A stretch of DNA of 64,000 nt from Yponomeuta sedellus (lineage: Eukaryota; Arthropoda; Insecta; Lepidoptera; Yponomeutidae). Position numbers and translations under genes: made by a program. Location of the stretch: assembly GCA_934045075.1 (NCBI GenBank), contig OW203723.1, forward strand, positions 22,409,615 to 22,473,614, written 5' to 3'. Shown here one piece after another: positions 35,200-47,145 of this stretch. The notes under the pieces are model-generated. The model was not told the origin of the DNA and ran no database searches. It worked only from the letters and a program-made list of their open reading frames with translations. The stretch's first letter is position 1, and each line of letters starts with the position of its first letter.

Positions 35200-36680
35200 C
35201 CAAAAAATACTAACATACACATGATCAATATGTTTTTGTAGGTCGGTTGTAATGATTTATACTGCATGCCTAGTCATTAAATACAAATTCTCAGATGTAC
35301 CCACAGTAGCTTAGATAGCTTTGATAATTAACAAAGTCATAGGTACCTGCATTGGGGGTTGAACCTGGGTCCCTCGCTTACAAGTCCATTGTTATAGCCA
35401 CTTGACTACCACCGCGAGTGTGTGAAGGTACCACTGACTGGACGCTCTATAAATTATCTCATTATGTACATGCAAAGTCCAAAGTTTCAGTTTTATATAT
35501 TGCACTTGGTTGTGTTGAGCCAAAAATGTTTCTATCCGGTGACGTTACGGGTGGCTTTGCAACGAAAGTGCAAATATTGGTCAGTTTACTACATCTGTAA
35601 CAAACCACCGTATTACAAGATTGAACTCGAATAAATATTGGTACGTGTTACTAACGGGAATATGTAACAGATCAGATAAAAACATGCTTGTCATGATATC
35701 CCCAGTCTATAGATTAATTACATTTGGCAAGTATTTTTGCAGACCAGCCAATTTGAGTTTCTATAAGTAGGCATCTAGTAAGTAGTAGTTCTTTACAACA
35801 AAAATCTTTCGGAGAAATTTTAAATCTTTTATTAAAGTTTGAATAGACAGAACTAAATAAATATTGTGTACGTTATATACTAATTCAATTCTTTCTTCGT
35901 TTATATTACATTGCGCAGACTTACGTCTGTATTCCAGAGGGGAAGGTAGATCTCTTTTGCTTTATCAACATTCATTAGTCGTTGCATGCGCGTACGCCGG
36001 TTTTTCTACTTTTTGTCTTTCTTTGACCAGAAATAAAGGATGCTCCCTGAAATGTGCAATTAATGAAATTTAGTTTCACTTCCTGTGTTTTCCTGTTTAA
36101 ATTTTACTCAAATTTATATTTAAGTCTTTACTGATAAGATTTTCAATACTTAATTTTTAGACAATAGTTTCTTTATTTATTTTTAAAGAATAACATGGCC
36201 GCGGAAGCATCTGTTCAAGTGGCTTCAGTCGGTGTGTATTTTCATGTTTGTGACGTCCTTACATGGTTACCATAGTACAGAGTATCCTAGTTTGGTACCA
36301 GGACAAGTGATTGTGTGCGGGGAAGTTATTATTCTTATTATTATACAAAAAATCCAATGATCTATGGTCAATCATTCAAATAATTCATAAACTTTTATTG
36401 TGATAAATATTTAACAAAAGTTAACTGTTTGAGAAACACTGCTCTATGCAAATGTCAAATTTATGTCCACGATCCAGCGGAAGCGTGGGCCCGATGTATG
36501 GGGATTACCAAGGCTCATAAATGCCTGTAAAAATACATTTTATTCACTTAAAAAGCACAATAAAATGTCCAATAAAATTAACTAACCAATGCTGTCGCAG
36601 TTAAAGATGGCAATCATTGAATCTTATCATACGTATAGCCAGCATGTCCAATGTCTTGGTTTTCTTATTTACGTACGGTC
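35200..36680. other. Intergenic stretch with small repeat pieces
   Basis: A family B head (35340-35415, minus) and a family C tail (36225-36330) are the only recognised parts. Open frames here are short and unlike known proteins. Confidence 0.4.
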
Positions 36681-36682
36681 GA

Positions 36683-37010
36683 TATCAACCGTTTGTATGT
36701 CCCCACAGCTGGGGCACTAGTCTCTCCGTGTATCGCAGGAAGGTGAGGCCATACTCCACCACGGGGGCCAAGCCCGGGTTGGTGGAGGATTGTACGACAG
36801 TGGCGGGCCTTACTGTTAGAAGTTATCAAGCCGCCTATAAGGCCTCTTGACATGGCTTAGCGACTGCCATGACATGAAAGCCGGCACCAACGGCTTAACG
36901 TGTCTTGCGAAGCACGGAAGTGCTCGGAAAATGCCACTAGCGGTAGCCACAGAATAGTCACCCATTCAATACCTGACTGCGCCTGTTGTTGGTTAACCCA
37001 AGTTACGTAC
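36683..37010 (-). mobile_element. 5S-derived SINE, near full length
   Basis: All parts of the 1705-2048 copy are present in reverse order, including the 5S-like CTCACCCATT region near 36960. It is followed directly by a GATA-tailed non-LTR end (37015-37140). Confidence 0.85.
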
Positions 37011-37784
37011 ATTTTTGGTAGATAGATAGATAGAGAACACTTTATTGTACATAAAAATGGAAATTACACAGGTATTTCTTAACCTAAGAGTACAGACGGC
37101 GGCCTTATCAATAAAAGTGATCTCTTCCAGACAACCTTTGGTAATTTGTAGTATCAGCACAAATGTTTCAACACAACCGTAATAGACTTGTGAAATCACA
37201 GTTTCACGTTCTATTGCGATGGATAATCTAATGATATCGTTATACAATGAATTCAGGGTTATAACCCTGTGTTTGTCCCACGGAGTTGTCCACGTAGAAC
37301 TATACATTTTGTATTTGTATTGTATGTACGAGTATTTATTAATTTAAATAGAACACATTACTACATGTTATAAATAAGGCCCCACAAAACCAATTACTTG
37401 GTTTCACTGTGGCAGTCTCGTTTACAATAGTTTTACCATGTATTTTACATAGCCTTTTTTTACATAACATTTGCACACTACCTAGCTCCTTCTTATAATA
37501 AGCTATAGCTAGATATATATAGTTATGTATAAGTTAATATATAGCTAGATTCTTAAAACTATTTTGTTTTTACGAATAACTACCAGTTCCAATCATAACT
37601 TATTAATATTAGGTACATATTAAGTTAGGCTGTAGGAATGCACTATATCGATCATGAACGAGTTCGTACTCCGGCTCGAACTTGCCGAAATTTTCTGATG
37701 GCTGTGACCACAAACATTTTTTTAAGGCTGGATCCCCGCCTGCTTTAGGGAATGCACTATAATGAAATCTCCAATAAACTAATG

Positions 37785-38280
37785 TTAATAATAATAACTT
37801 CCACGCAACATAATCATTGGTCCTGGCCCTAGAGTATAAGACTTACATAGTGTTTCAATAGAATGATGTAAACACGACAATGTTTGGTAGTCTACAAAGC
37901 AATAGCAGTACATTGTCAGGAGTATAACCCGTGAAAATTAAATAGGCATCTCTCGCGAAGAAGATCGAATCGCGCGAGGCGCCGAGTTAAGTAGCACGGG
38001 TTATAAGGGTTACCATTGCAATGCGATTGGTTACTGGACTACCGATAGTGTGAATGAAACGACCACTACCGGACTAATATGACTCTATTGGACAACTATG
38101 CATTTGGGAGTCTCCCCCCCTGGCCCCACATTAGGATACCCTATGCTATGATAACCAGGCAAGGACATTACAAACAAGGATTTGTACTAATTCAGTACGG
38201 CGGCCTCCAATGGGAATCGAATCCACGGCCTCTGCTTCAGTAGTCAAGCGTGTTAACCGCTAGACCATCGAGGTAGTAAT
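37785..38280 (-). mobile_element. SINE C with internal M1 repeat
   Basis: The head at 38190-38275 and tail parts at 38125-38190 and 37785-37825 are family C in minus orientation; 37848-38105 is M1. The M1 position within the tail is the same as at 34565. Confidence 0.75.
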
Positions 38281-38289
38281 TGAGTAGAG

Positions 38290-40320
38290 TGCTCGTGTGT
38301 ACAGGTAATGTGTTGTCGAATGTAGGTACTGACAATTTTTTTCTACAGAATTTAAGAGCCGATGTTTCGATATCTACTAACTCTTAAAATATGGGACAAT
38401 ATGTACTCAGCTGGTACAAAAACAAGGCTCGTTAAGACCTTATTGAAGGTCTACCTACCTACCCACTTCTTGCGAACCTTTTGAATTAGATAACTGTAAC
38501 TTTCATTTTAACTGACCATTTGAGATAAATCAAGTGCCGTTTGAACTTAACTAGTACAACAAGAACCGCAATGTTTATATTCTGATCGGCACAAACTTAT
38601 TGGCAGTGGTGCCAATTGGTTTTGGCAAGGAAAACATAGTGAGGAAAACCTAGTTACGGATCGTAATAGTCGATTTTTTATCGTTGCATGTGTGACTGTG
38701 ACTTTACCGGACATCAACAAAGAATTCAAACCATTAACTCTACAGAAACCTCTTTTTTCTAAAAATGTTCTAAACTAAAGAAAAAAATATCAATCGGCAA
38801 ATTTTTCGGCAAATTCTCCGATTTGAGGTTGCCTGGAAGAAATTGCTATTAGCAATAAGGCCGCCAATTGTATCTTATCTTCTGTATCTGCTGTTCTGTA
38901 TCAATTTTCCGGTATACAATAAAGAATATTCTTATCTTATCAATCTTACTGGCTGTTAAAACATAAACAAACGCTAAATTAAATAATAAACCCGTTACGT
39001 TTTTAAAAGAACATCCATTCCAGCCGCATGTGGCCAGTCAAATTAGCACTTACTCACCCAGAGGGTGGCTGGCTTAAGTGCATCCCGGAAGAAGAAAAAG
39101 ATTTATCGATATTAGCCCATGTGAACTTTTTGGGTAAAGGGTGGTTGACCCGTTGCGCGAGCCAGTAGAGGGCTTTGACCAATACCCTGAAAAAAAGTAG
39201 ACAAAAAAGTAAAAACTCAACAAACCGGAAACTTTTTGCGTGGAGACATACTGGCTGGTGTTCATATAGTATTGGTGTTTTTATGCAAAATATTCGCACT
39301 GCTAATTTCGACGAAAAAAATATCAATGCGAGAGTTTGGAATCTCATTATTGAGTTCCTTTAGATGTTTCAATTAGCTTTACGATGACTTTACAACCATC
39401 GATGTTCTGTGCTAAATGCTTTAAGTTTATTATCGGGATATAAATGCAAGAGGTCCCGGGTTCGAATCCCGGCTGGGGACAAAAAAAAAGGACCAGGTCT
39501 TGGATGTTTACATGTTTGTGATGACGTTATTTCTGGTTCCCACGACACAGGGTATCCTAGTGTGGGGCCAGAAGCAATACATGTGCCTGTATGTAAATGT
39601 TTTGTTATATATTTAAAATCAAACTTTAAAATGTAGGTTTCTAACTTTTACTTTTATGAGTTTTAAATGTGAGGGGTGTGTTTGCTATATAATTAATTAA
39701 ATAATTATGCAAGTAAGTCACGTTTAGAATTCCTACTGTTAACTTAAAAATATATTCTTATAACTTTGATTAGTCCGTGACAGAACGAGGGAGCTCCGTA
39801 TCAGAATCAAGATACAATTTTTTTTCTATCAAGATATGGGAATTCGGTGAACTAAAACAATACATTTTAAAGTAGTCAAATTAAACACGAAAAGTTTTAT
39901 TTATGTAAGCTCACTAATTTTTATAGGATTACCATTATTTTCAAAGAGATTTTTTTAACACCACATAAGTACCCCTGTCTTATCTTCGAAGTATTCAGTA
40001 AAAACTAATCATCCACAACGAATCATAATATCAAGCATTTCAATTCAAGTTCAAAACACCTTTCTCTCGAGGAAACATTAAGCGCACAATCACGACCCCC
40101 ACTTTCCATATCATTAGGATGGAGTCAAAAAATCAATTATGGGCATAAATCAGGTTTCCATGGAAGTAGTGCTGAGATAAAACTAGAGAGAAAGATCGAG
40201 AGTAACCGAATTCTCTTGATCTCGATACTGAACTAAGAACCAGAACAAATCCAACAGAACTTCAGCTAGAAATTAAGTACTTTAGTAGGTAAGTGCCTAC
40301 TCCACCTCTCATTCGATTTA
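38290..40320. other. Intergenic stretch
   Basis: It contains a non-LTR 3' end at 38830-38940 (CTGGAAGAAATTGCTATTAG to AATAAAG) and a SINE E copy at 39445-39605. The overlapping frames at 39054-39363 have no recognised product. Confidence 0.4.
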
Positions 40321-41949
40321 TTGTAAACTAGCGAACTTCGGACCGCCCAACAGTCGATTCTTTATTATTATTTTTTTCCTCTGCGTAAGAACCATTCTCG
40401 TACTTCAAGGAATATTCTAAAAAAAGAATTAGTGAAATCGGTTCAGCTGCTCTCGAGATTTGCGCTTACCAACACATTTAGCGATTCATTTTTATATTAT
40501 AAGAAGATTGATAACATTCTGAGGTTGAAACTTTAATATACTCGCGTAGGCCGTCAGATTCTTCTATATTGATTTTTTATTTTACACTATTGCAGAAAAG
40601 GCACAACCAAAACTTTTTTTTGCAAATCGAAAATGGCTTTGTACAAGTTTTCATGAAAAACACGATACCTAGCTTAAATATACGTGTGAACTTACTTGAG
40701 ATCTGTTAAACTTACAACGTTTTTCCAGTTTCGTAGCACCAATCTTTTTATTTTATTCATTAGATACACCAACAGCAAGCACGCAAACATGATAAAGTAC
40801 TTAATAGACGAGATATTATTTCTGTTACTTGAAAGATAACTATTATTTAATAAAAACTACAAAGTCGCAACTCAAGAAAAACACGCACTAAAAAGAAGAG
40901 CAGATCTTGACCTTTGTAGTCTTGAGTTATTCCTTATATTATTAGTTTGATGCAAAAAATAATTAAGCAAATTAAATAGGGTGGTAAAGAATCATCAATG
41001 AACATACTTATAATTTAATATTAATACCGATGAATTAAGTACCTCCTTTTTTTTAAATTGGTTCCAAAGCAATTGTATTTTCTAAGGTATTTTCTAACAC
41101 GAGTTCTAGACATAATAAAAACTGTATTTGCACGACACTCTTAATTTTACATTTAACAATTTTCTGGTGTTTCGGCACTTTTGCAAGTACCATGGTCCCG
41201 GATGCCCGCAAATACAGTTTTCGAAAGCAATTGTAATAATACCACCATACAACACAATCACCCGTCCTGGACGAGCACGCTGTGCTATTGTAACCAGGCA
41301 AGGACATCACAAACATGGAAACACACCTTTAATGAGGCCATGTGTACAAATGTACGGCGGCCTCTAACGGGAATCGAACCCACGACCTCGAGCACAGTAA
41401 TCAGACGTTATGCCGCTAAAACATCGAGGCAGACTAAGTCCTAACGAAGCGGACTATCTGTGGACGGTAATGCCCGCAGCTCGATTCCGAGCCGAATTGA
41501 GTCGAGTAATTAATCGATGTCACTATACAGGCCATCCTTGCTGCATGAACGAGAGAGATTTAGTTTCTATGTAGAGTTGAAAAGTGATAGACATTGCATA
41601 GATTGTTGTCTCGAGTTCTTCTTTTCGTTTCAGCGATTCGAGTACTTTATATTGTTGAGTTGAACCGTAATCTCTGCTAATTGTAAAACACATTAATTTT
41701 ATTTTTAATTTATTTAGCATTTGTACATGTTACAAAACGTTGATACATAACATTACATTTTTATACAGGCACATACATTGATTCTGGCTCCACACTAGGA
41801 TACCCTGTGTTGTGGGAACCAGAAACAACGACATCACACACATGTAAACATCCAATACCTGAGGGTTTTTTTTTGTTCCCAGCCGGGATTCGAACCCGGG
41901 ACCTCTTGCATGGTAGGTAAATGCGCTACCGCTACGCCATAGAGATACA

Positions 41950-43745
41950 AATCGCTAAAATACGAAAAGCTAGAAATAACCATTAAGTGGTTTCGTCATC
42001 GTAGGTCATCATTATTCTCGTCATCTCAGGTCATCATCATTATTCTCATTAGCTGAATTTAAATAAACATTCTTCTTTAATCTCAGACAAACGTTGAATA
42101 AAATGTTATATTCGTTATAACAGTATTCATACTCGAATAGGTGCAACGTGTTACTCACCTCCAACTGTTAAAAAAGCCTCAATATTTTTCATCTATATTT
42201 CCATGCAAGCCGCTGAAAAGAATGGGAATGGACAGTGATTGTTAGGGCCACAAAAGTTTCTTTTTAAATCTACAATAAAATTAGAGTTTGAGTTTTACAA
42301 CCACTTCTGGTTGTTTTCGGATTCATATTTATTTATTTATGTGACAGCTCCAATACAAAGCAAAAAATCGTAAAAACAACAATATAAAAAAAATATTGTG
42401 CGACAAATTATGTTAATGTCAAATTACATTAATGAATTTTTTTGTTTTTTCATTTTTCCTCCAAAATTATCTACATTTGGAAATGGACACCTTGTTTGAA
42501 TTGTAACGTTCAGTAGGCCGCAGTTTCTGCGCTACTTTGAATAAAACCTTTTCATTTAATTTAATTTCAATGACTTACCTACTCTAACTCCGATGTTTCT
42601 CACCCGCGAACAGTAAGTAGCGTGAAAAGGTTGTTAACGACCTTCTCGAATCGATTCAATATCTTGTACCTATTGGATCCATTACGAGTACGACATCAAC
42701 CTACTAGCTGGCAAGTCTCGAGTATGACTAGATTTGTTACTTTGCTGTCTGTTCCGTTTGTAGCTCTATGTCGATTTTTTGCCCGGTCCTAGGAGCCCGT
42801 GGAGCCGAGACATATCGACACTGTCACCATTGTTTTTACGATGTCTATCGATCTAAACTGACCGGTTGTATTTTTTTATAACCTACGAGACAGAAAGTGA
42901 ACTGAAAGTCAAAAGCCACTACGACGACAGAGAAAGTTTTTTCGATGTAAATTTTTATTATGTAAAGAAAAAGAGGTGTACGAAAACACAGCAAAATGTA
43001 GATTCATGGTCGGGCTAGACTTTCTGCTTTATGAGGTGCCAATGTCTACCAATCAAGATTGGCGGTTGCATCATGAGGTCAATAATCTCGGTGAATGTTT
43101 ATCAATTGAGTCGATAATCACGAAAGATATTTGCACGCACAACATCTGCATGCAGTTGTAGGTACCACCATTGCACTTACTTACTTAGTATTTATATATA
43201 AAAAGGGACTTTACTACATGGCTTAGAACTAAACATACAGGCGTACAAAAAGTCCGCTGAGAAAGGCACGTAGGCGGTCTTAATATCTACAACAACTGTT
43301 CTCTATATCACATAGAAACAAGATACCGCACCCGTCTATCGGCCTAAACCCCATTTGAAAACAATGGGCTCCGAAAGATTCATACTCCCGAAACAATAAA
43401 CATCGGTGACATAACAGCAGATTCTGATGCAGCCCGTACATTGTATCTCAGTACAAAACAGACGCGGGTCGTTGCACTCTCAAAAATACGAGTCAAACCA
43501 GTCCGTGCGCTCTCTGCGCCGGCATCGGTGACCTGCCCTATGTCCTACCTTATTCAACAGTGACCACTTAACACCATTCATAGAGCCTCTAAGTCGGCGA
43601 TCTATTGCCGATAATCAATCTACCGTAAACCGGCAGAAAAAATCACAAACAAAATTTACGAGCGCGCATCACACCGGCGACTTTTCTGGGTGAAGTTCAC
43701 AGTTTGTAGGTCACGCGCGGTGGTGGTGGCAAAACCGCAAGTAAG
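41950..43745. other. Upstream region of the silk-like gene
   Basis: It holds one dispersed repeat, 42460-42573 (AATTGTAACGTTCA...GTTTCTGCGCTACTTTGAAT, AATAAAA end), also found at 63090-63207. 43250-43740 is repeat-free and somewhat GC-richer and is the likely promoter-proximal region; no binding site is claimed. Confidence 0.4.
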
Positions 43746-43782
43746 TATATAAGACCGGTGAAATGCTCTCACTGCAATCAGT
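43746..43782 (+). promoter_or_regulatory. TATA box and initiator of the silk-like gene
   Basis: TATATAAG at 43746-43753 is followed about 32 nt later by TCAGT at 43778-43782, the arthropod initiator consensus. This predicts a start near 43780 and a 5' UTR of about 74 nt before the ATG at 43854. A strong TATA plus initiator is usual for highly expressed, tissue-specific insect genes such as silk and cuticle genes. Confidence 0.7.
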
Positions 43783-43853
43783 TGAGCTGTTTGCTCTCAT
43801 ATGAAATAAACTGAAAAAATATTTAAAGAATAAATAAATATATTTATTAAAAG

Positions 43854-43923
43854 ATGGCTGCCAAGTTCGTCGTTGCTGCGGCGTTGATCGCCATGTGCAC
43901 CTGTAGCCCGGTCATCTTAAGCG
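43854..43923 (+). CDS. Silk-like gene exon 1 (signal peptide)
   Basis: This 70-nt coding exon contains an uncharged Ala/Val/Leu core after a single Lys, followed by CTCSPVILS. The donor GTAAGG is at 43924. The intron is 364 nt. Confidence 0.9.
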
Positions 43924-46665
43924 GTAAGGGAGATATACTATTTTCACCTATTTCTAATTAATAAATTCTAAGTTCTATCGTATCAATATTTTATTGCGTT
44001 TGGTAAAGTATATCTCAATATAGGGTCCAAAAAAATATGGACAATTGACATTATTTTAAAGTAATGAAGAGTAACTTTTCCCTTTAGCATCTACTAAACT
44101 GTCAAATATTATCAACAATAAATCAGTCGCACTAAAAACATTACATCTCTGTACAAACTATGTTAAATCACGAAAAATACTTAAATACAACACCCGTAAG
44201 TAGATCCGGACTAAAAGTCTACAGTGTGTTGTGCTTACGAAAGTTTTAGTTCAAAAAAAATACTTAGTTTATTCATTTTGTCACCAGGAAAAACATACCG
44301 CATCGGCCGCTTCTCTTCAGCACGAGGCTACGCCGGCAACGACCAGGCTTCAGGATCAGCTACCGTCCGCGGCAGCGGGCAAGCCTCCGGATCAGGTTCC
44401 ATTGGTGGTTCCATCTACGCCCGCAACGACGGCTTCGGCAACAGCTACAGGGCGTCAGCTGAGGCCTCTGACCACGGTGGCTACTTTGCCATCCCCGCCC
44501 CGGGCGAACACATTGGCACCATCGTCTCATACGAATTCCCTTCAACCTATCAAATCCCAGATGGCAACTCTGCTGAGTCCGCTGCAATCCTCTCGGGAGA
44601 CAACTCTGCGATCTCCTCTGCTAAAACATACGGATCTGGTTATGGATCAGCTGCATCTAACGCTCGGATTCAAGGACTTGATGGTATCATCTCTGCTGCA
44701 AGAACTCAAGGCAATGGCGGCTACGGATCAGCTGTCTCAATGGCCCAAGGTGGTTCTCTGACCCAAGTGAAAAGTCAGGCCAATAACGGTGGCTTTGGAT
44801 CAGCGGTCTCCTCTGCTAAGACCCAAGGAGCCAGCTACGGTTCAGCTGTGTCCAACGCTAACGTTAACTCTATCGGAAGTGCCATCTCGTCTGCCAAGAC
44901 TACACCCAGGAAGACCATCAGCTGGCGATTCGGTACTGCCTACGATACGCCTAAGAACAACATTGCCAACGCTCAGGCTAGCATCTACTCTGGCTACAAC
45001 GCTGTAAAGTCTACCGCAGACACCCAAGGAAGCTATGCTAAGTCCACCGCAAATTCAATCGGCGCCGGTCAAGCTCAAGCCAACTCCAATATTGGCGGTG
45101 CTGAATACGGCTCTGCTCTGGCCAACGCTGAAACCCAGGGAGCAGGATATGGATCCGCCGTAGCCAATACACAAGGCTCCGGATACGGTTTAGTTAAATC
45201 TGAAATCCAGGATGGAGGATATGCGCAGGCTAACGCTAACGCCCACGGTGCTGGATCTGCTCAGGCTAATGCTAACATTCAAGACTCTGGATATGCTAAA
45301 TCTACTGCTGATATCAACGGAGGTTCTGCCCAAGCCAATGCTAATGTTCAAGACTCTGGATATGCCAAGTCTACTGCCAACACCTACGGTGCAGGTCAAG
45401 CTCAGGCTAACGCTAATATCCAAGACTCTGGATATGCTAAATCTACTGCTGACATCAATGGAGGTTCTGCCCAAGCCAATGCTAATGTTCAGGACTCTGG
45501 ATATGCCAAGTCTACTGCAAACACTTACGGTGCCGGCCACGCTCAGGCAGACGCTAACATTCAGGACTCTGGTTATGCCAAATCAACTGCCAATGTCAAC
45601 AGTGGTTCCGCCGAGGCTAACGCTAACATCCAAGACTCCGGATTCGCCAAATCGACAGCCAACACCTATGGTGCTGGTCAAGCTCAAGCCAATGCTAACG
45701 CCCAAAGATCCGGCTACAGTGCGGCTAAGTCCAACGCCAACAACGGTTTTGCCCAAGCTGACGCCAATGTTCAGGATTCAGGATATGCCAAATCATCTGC
45801 TAATTCCAACGGCGGATCAGCTCAGGCTAACGCAAACACCCACGGTGCTGGACACGGTCTTGCCAAGTCTGTAGCCAACACACAAGGCTACGGAATAGCC
45901 CAGGCTGATGCCAACATTCAAGACTCCGGCTTCGCCAAGTCTACCGCCAACACTCAAGGTGGATACGGATCTGCTCAGGCCAACGCCAACACTCACGGTC
46001 ACGGACTAGCTAAGTCAACTTCCAACAACCATGGATATGGATTTGCTAAGGCTGATGCCAATATCCAAGACTCTGGCTACGCTAAGTCCTCTGCTAATAC
46101 TAACGGTGGATCTGCTCAAGCCAACGCCAACACTCAAGGAGGTGGCTATGGACTGGCAAAGTCTACCGCCAACACTCAAGGCTACGGCTCCGCTCAAGCT
46201 GATGCTAACATCCAAGACTCTGGATTTAGTGCGGCCAAGTCTGTAGCCAACACGCAAGGCTACGGCTCTGCCGAAGCTGATGCCAACACTCAGGGTTATG
46301 GCTACGCTAAGTCTCACGCCGCTAACAATGGTTACGGCTCCGCTGACGCCAAGGCTGACGTGAGCGGCGCTAACTTCGGTTACGCTAAGTCCGCGGCAAA
46401 CACCGACGGCTACGGCTCTGCTGACGCGAACGCCAACATCCATGGTGCGGAATACGGTGTAGCTCAGGCGAACGCTAAAGTTAACGGAGGTGGTTTCGGA
46501 TTCAGATCTCAAAGCTTCGAGCCCTACAGCGCCGCTGCCGATGCTCAGACGTCTGGCTTCGGCCAGGCTGCCTCATCCGCCAGGCTACATGCCCCTGTAG
46601 CTGGCTACAGGCTCGTCAACATCAGTCCCTTCAGCTCAGCCCAAGCCAACGCCATTAGCTCGTAA
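43854..46665 (+). CDS. Secreted silk-like Ala/Gly/Ser/Asn-rich repeat protein (815 aa)
   Basis: Exons 43854-43923 and 44288-46665 join in phase 1 (G + GA = Gly). The start ATG is the first after the predicted cap site. Exon 1 encodes a signal peptide, MAAKFVVAAALIAMCTC and a few residues more. The mature chain has no cysteine. Residues about 25-130 are a less repetitive N-terminal part with one Pro-rich segment (YFAIPAPGEH to STYQIPDGN); 130-345 carry degenerate YGSAVSxA motifs; 348 to about 750 carry some 17 units of 23-26 residues around AxAxANIQDSGYAKSTAN, ten of them with QDSG; the last 55 residues are non-repetitive. A short signal-peptide exon followed by one huge repetitive exon is the plan of lepidopteran fibroin and some sericin-like genes. 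I do not recognise the family; a cuticle, eggshell or adhesive protein is also possible. Confidence 0.93.
44288..46665 (+). CDS. Silk-like gene exon 2 (repeat body and C-terminus)
   Basis: The acceptor is TCACCAG before 44288. The frame is open through 791 codons to TAA at 46663-46665. Codon third positions vary widely between units while the peptide stays constant, so the repeat is under protein-level constraint and is not merely a recent DNA expansion. The open frame extends left of the acceptor to 44224, but that part has no signal peptide and lies in the intron. Confidence 0.93.
45259..45540 (+). repeat. Two tandem 141-bp (47-residue) repeat units in the silk-like exon
   Basis: Residues encoded at 45259-45399 (a 23-mer ending INGGS, then a 24-mer ending TYGAGQ) are repeated at 45400-45540 with one residue change (final Q to H). 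The DNA copies differ only at a handful of mostly synonymous sites. This is the most recent duplication step in the repeat array; flanking units are more diverged. Confidence 0.9.
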
Positions 46666-46816
46666 GCCATACCTGCATGGTAGAGCAAAAACAGCAAGAC
46701 GACTTCCTTGCTAAGAAAACTTGTCTTGGTGTCTTTGCAGTAGTCTAAACTACACACGTGATCTTCATCAAAAACGATAGTTGTAATTTTCTACTCATAG
46801 TTTATTTAATTAATTA

Positions 46817-46822
46817 TTTATT
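46817..46822 (-). promoter_or_regulatory. Candidate poly(A) signal of the ACOX gene
   Basis: TTTATT on the plus strand is AATAAA on the minus strand, 180 nt beyond the ACOX stop; another lies at 46801-46806. No closer AATAAA is seen. Confidence 0.5.
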
Positions 46823-46905
46823 TGTACTTATAATTGTGATACGGTTTCTGTGCATTTACATTTAATCGTCGTATTTTTGTTACGGGACGGAAATATTTTT
46901 TCACA

Positions 46906-46911
46906 AATAAA
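46906..46911 (+). promoter_or_regulatory. Poly(A) signal of the silk-like gene
   Basis: AATAAA lies 241 nt after the stop codon, in sense orientation; the transcript would end near 46925. Confidence 0.7.
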
Positions 46912-47001
46912 ATGAGACTGCCAGTTTAAATTTGTAAGCTTTTTTTAAATATTTCCCAAATCCAAAGTCTTAACGATAAAACAAATAAAGTCCTTAGTCC
47001 T

Positions 47002-47145
47002 CTAGAGTTTTCCCTGCATGAAGGGCTTGAGGTACTTGTGGAAGCTCTGGTTGACGGGCTCCGCGTTGAGGGGGCTCTTCAGCGCTTCCTCCATCAGACG
47101 CTCGTACACCCGCCCATCATAGGCGCCCAGGGTAGATTGCAGGAT
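47002..47145 (-). CDS. ACOX last coding exon, C-terminal GKL
   Basis: It encodes 47 residues, ILQSTLGAYDGRVYERLMEE to FMQGKL, then TAG. The acceptor used must be ATTTCAG next to 47145: it keeps the frame and gives the family sequence DE-ILQSTLG. A second acceptor 19 nt upstream (TTTTTTACAG, next to 47164) would shift the frame. Confidence 0.95.
   Translation of the reverse strand: MLQSTLGAYDGRVYERLMEEALKSPLNAEPVNQSFHKYLKPFMQGKL

Noticed and set aside
44224..44287. Start of the silk-like protein at an in-frame codon before the acceptor
   Set aside because: It lacks a signal peptide; the 43854 ATG with a spliced signal peptide and a TATA box upstream is far better supported.
45212..45874. Long second open frame (220 codons) on the plus strand within the silk-like exon
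   Set aside because: It is the shifted frame of a codon-biased repeat; it has no signal peptide or splice support, and the main frame shows peptide-level conservation.
46015..46512. 165-codon minus-strand frame in the silk-like exon
   Set aside because: Antisense shadow of the repeat; its Ser/Val/Leu/Gly pattern simply mirrors the sense codons.
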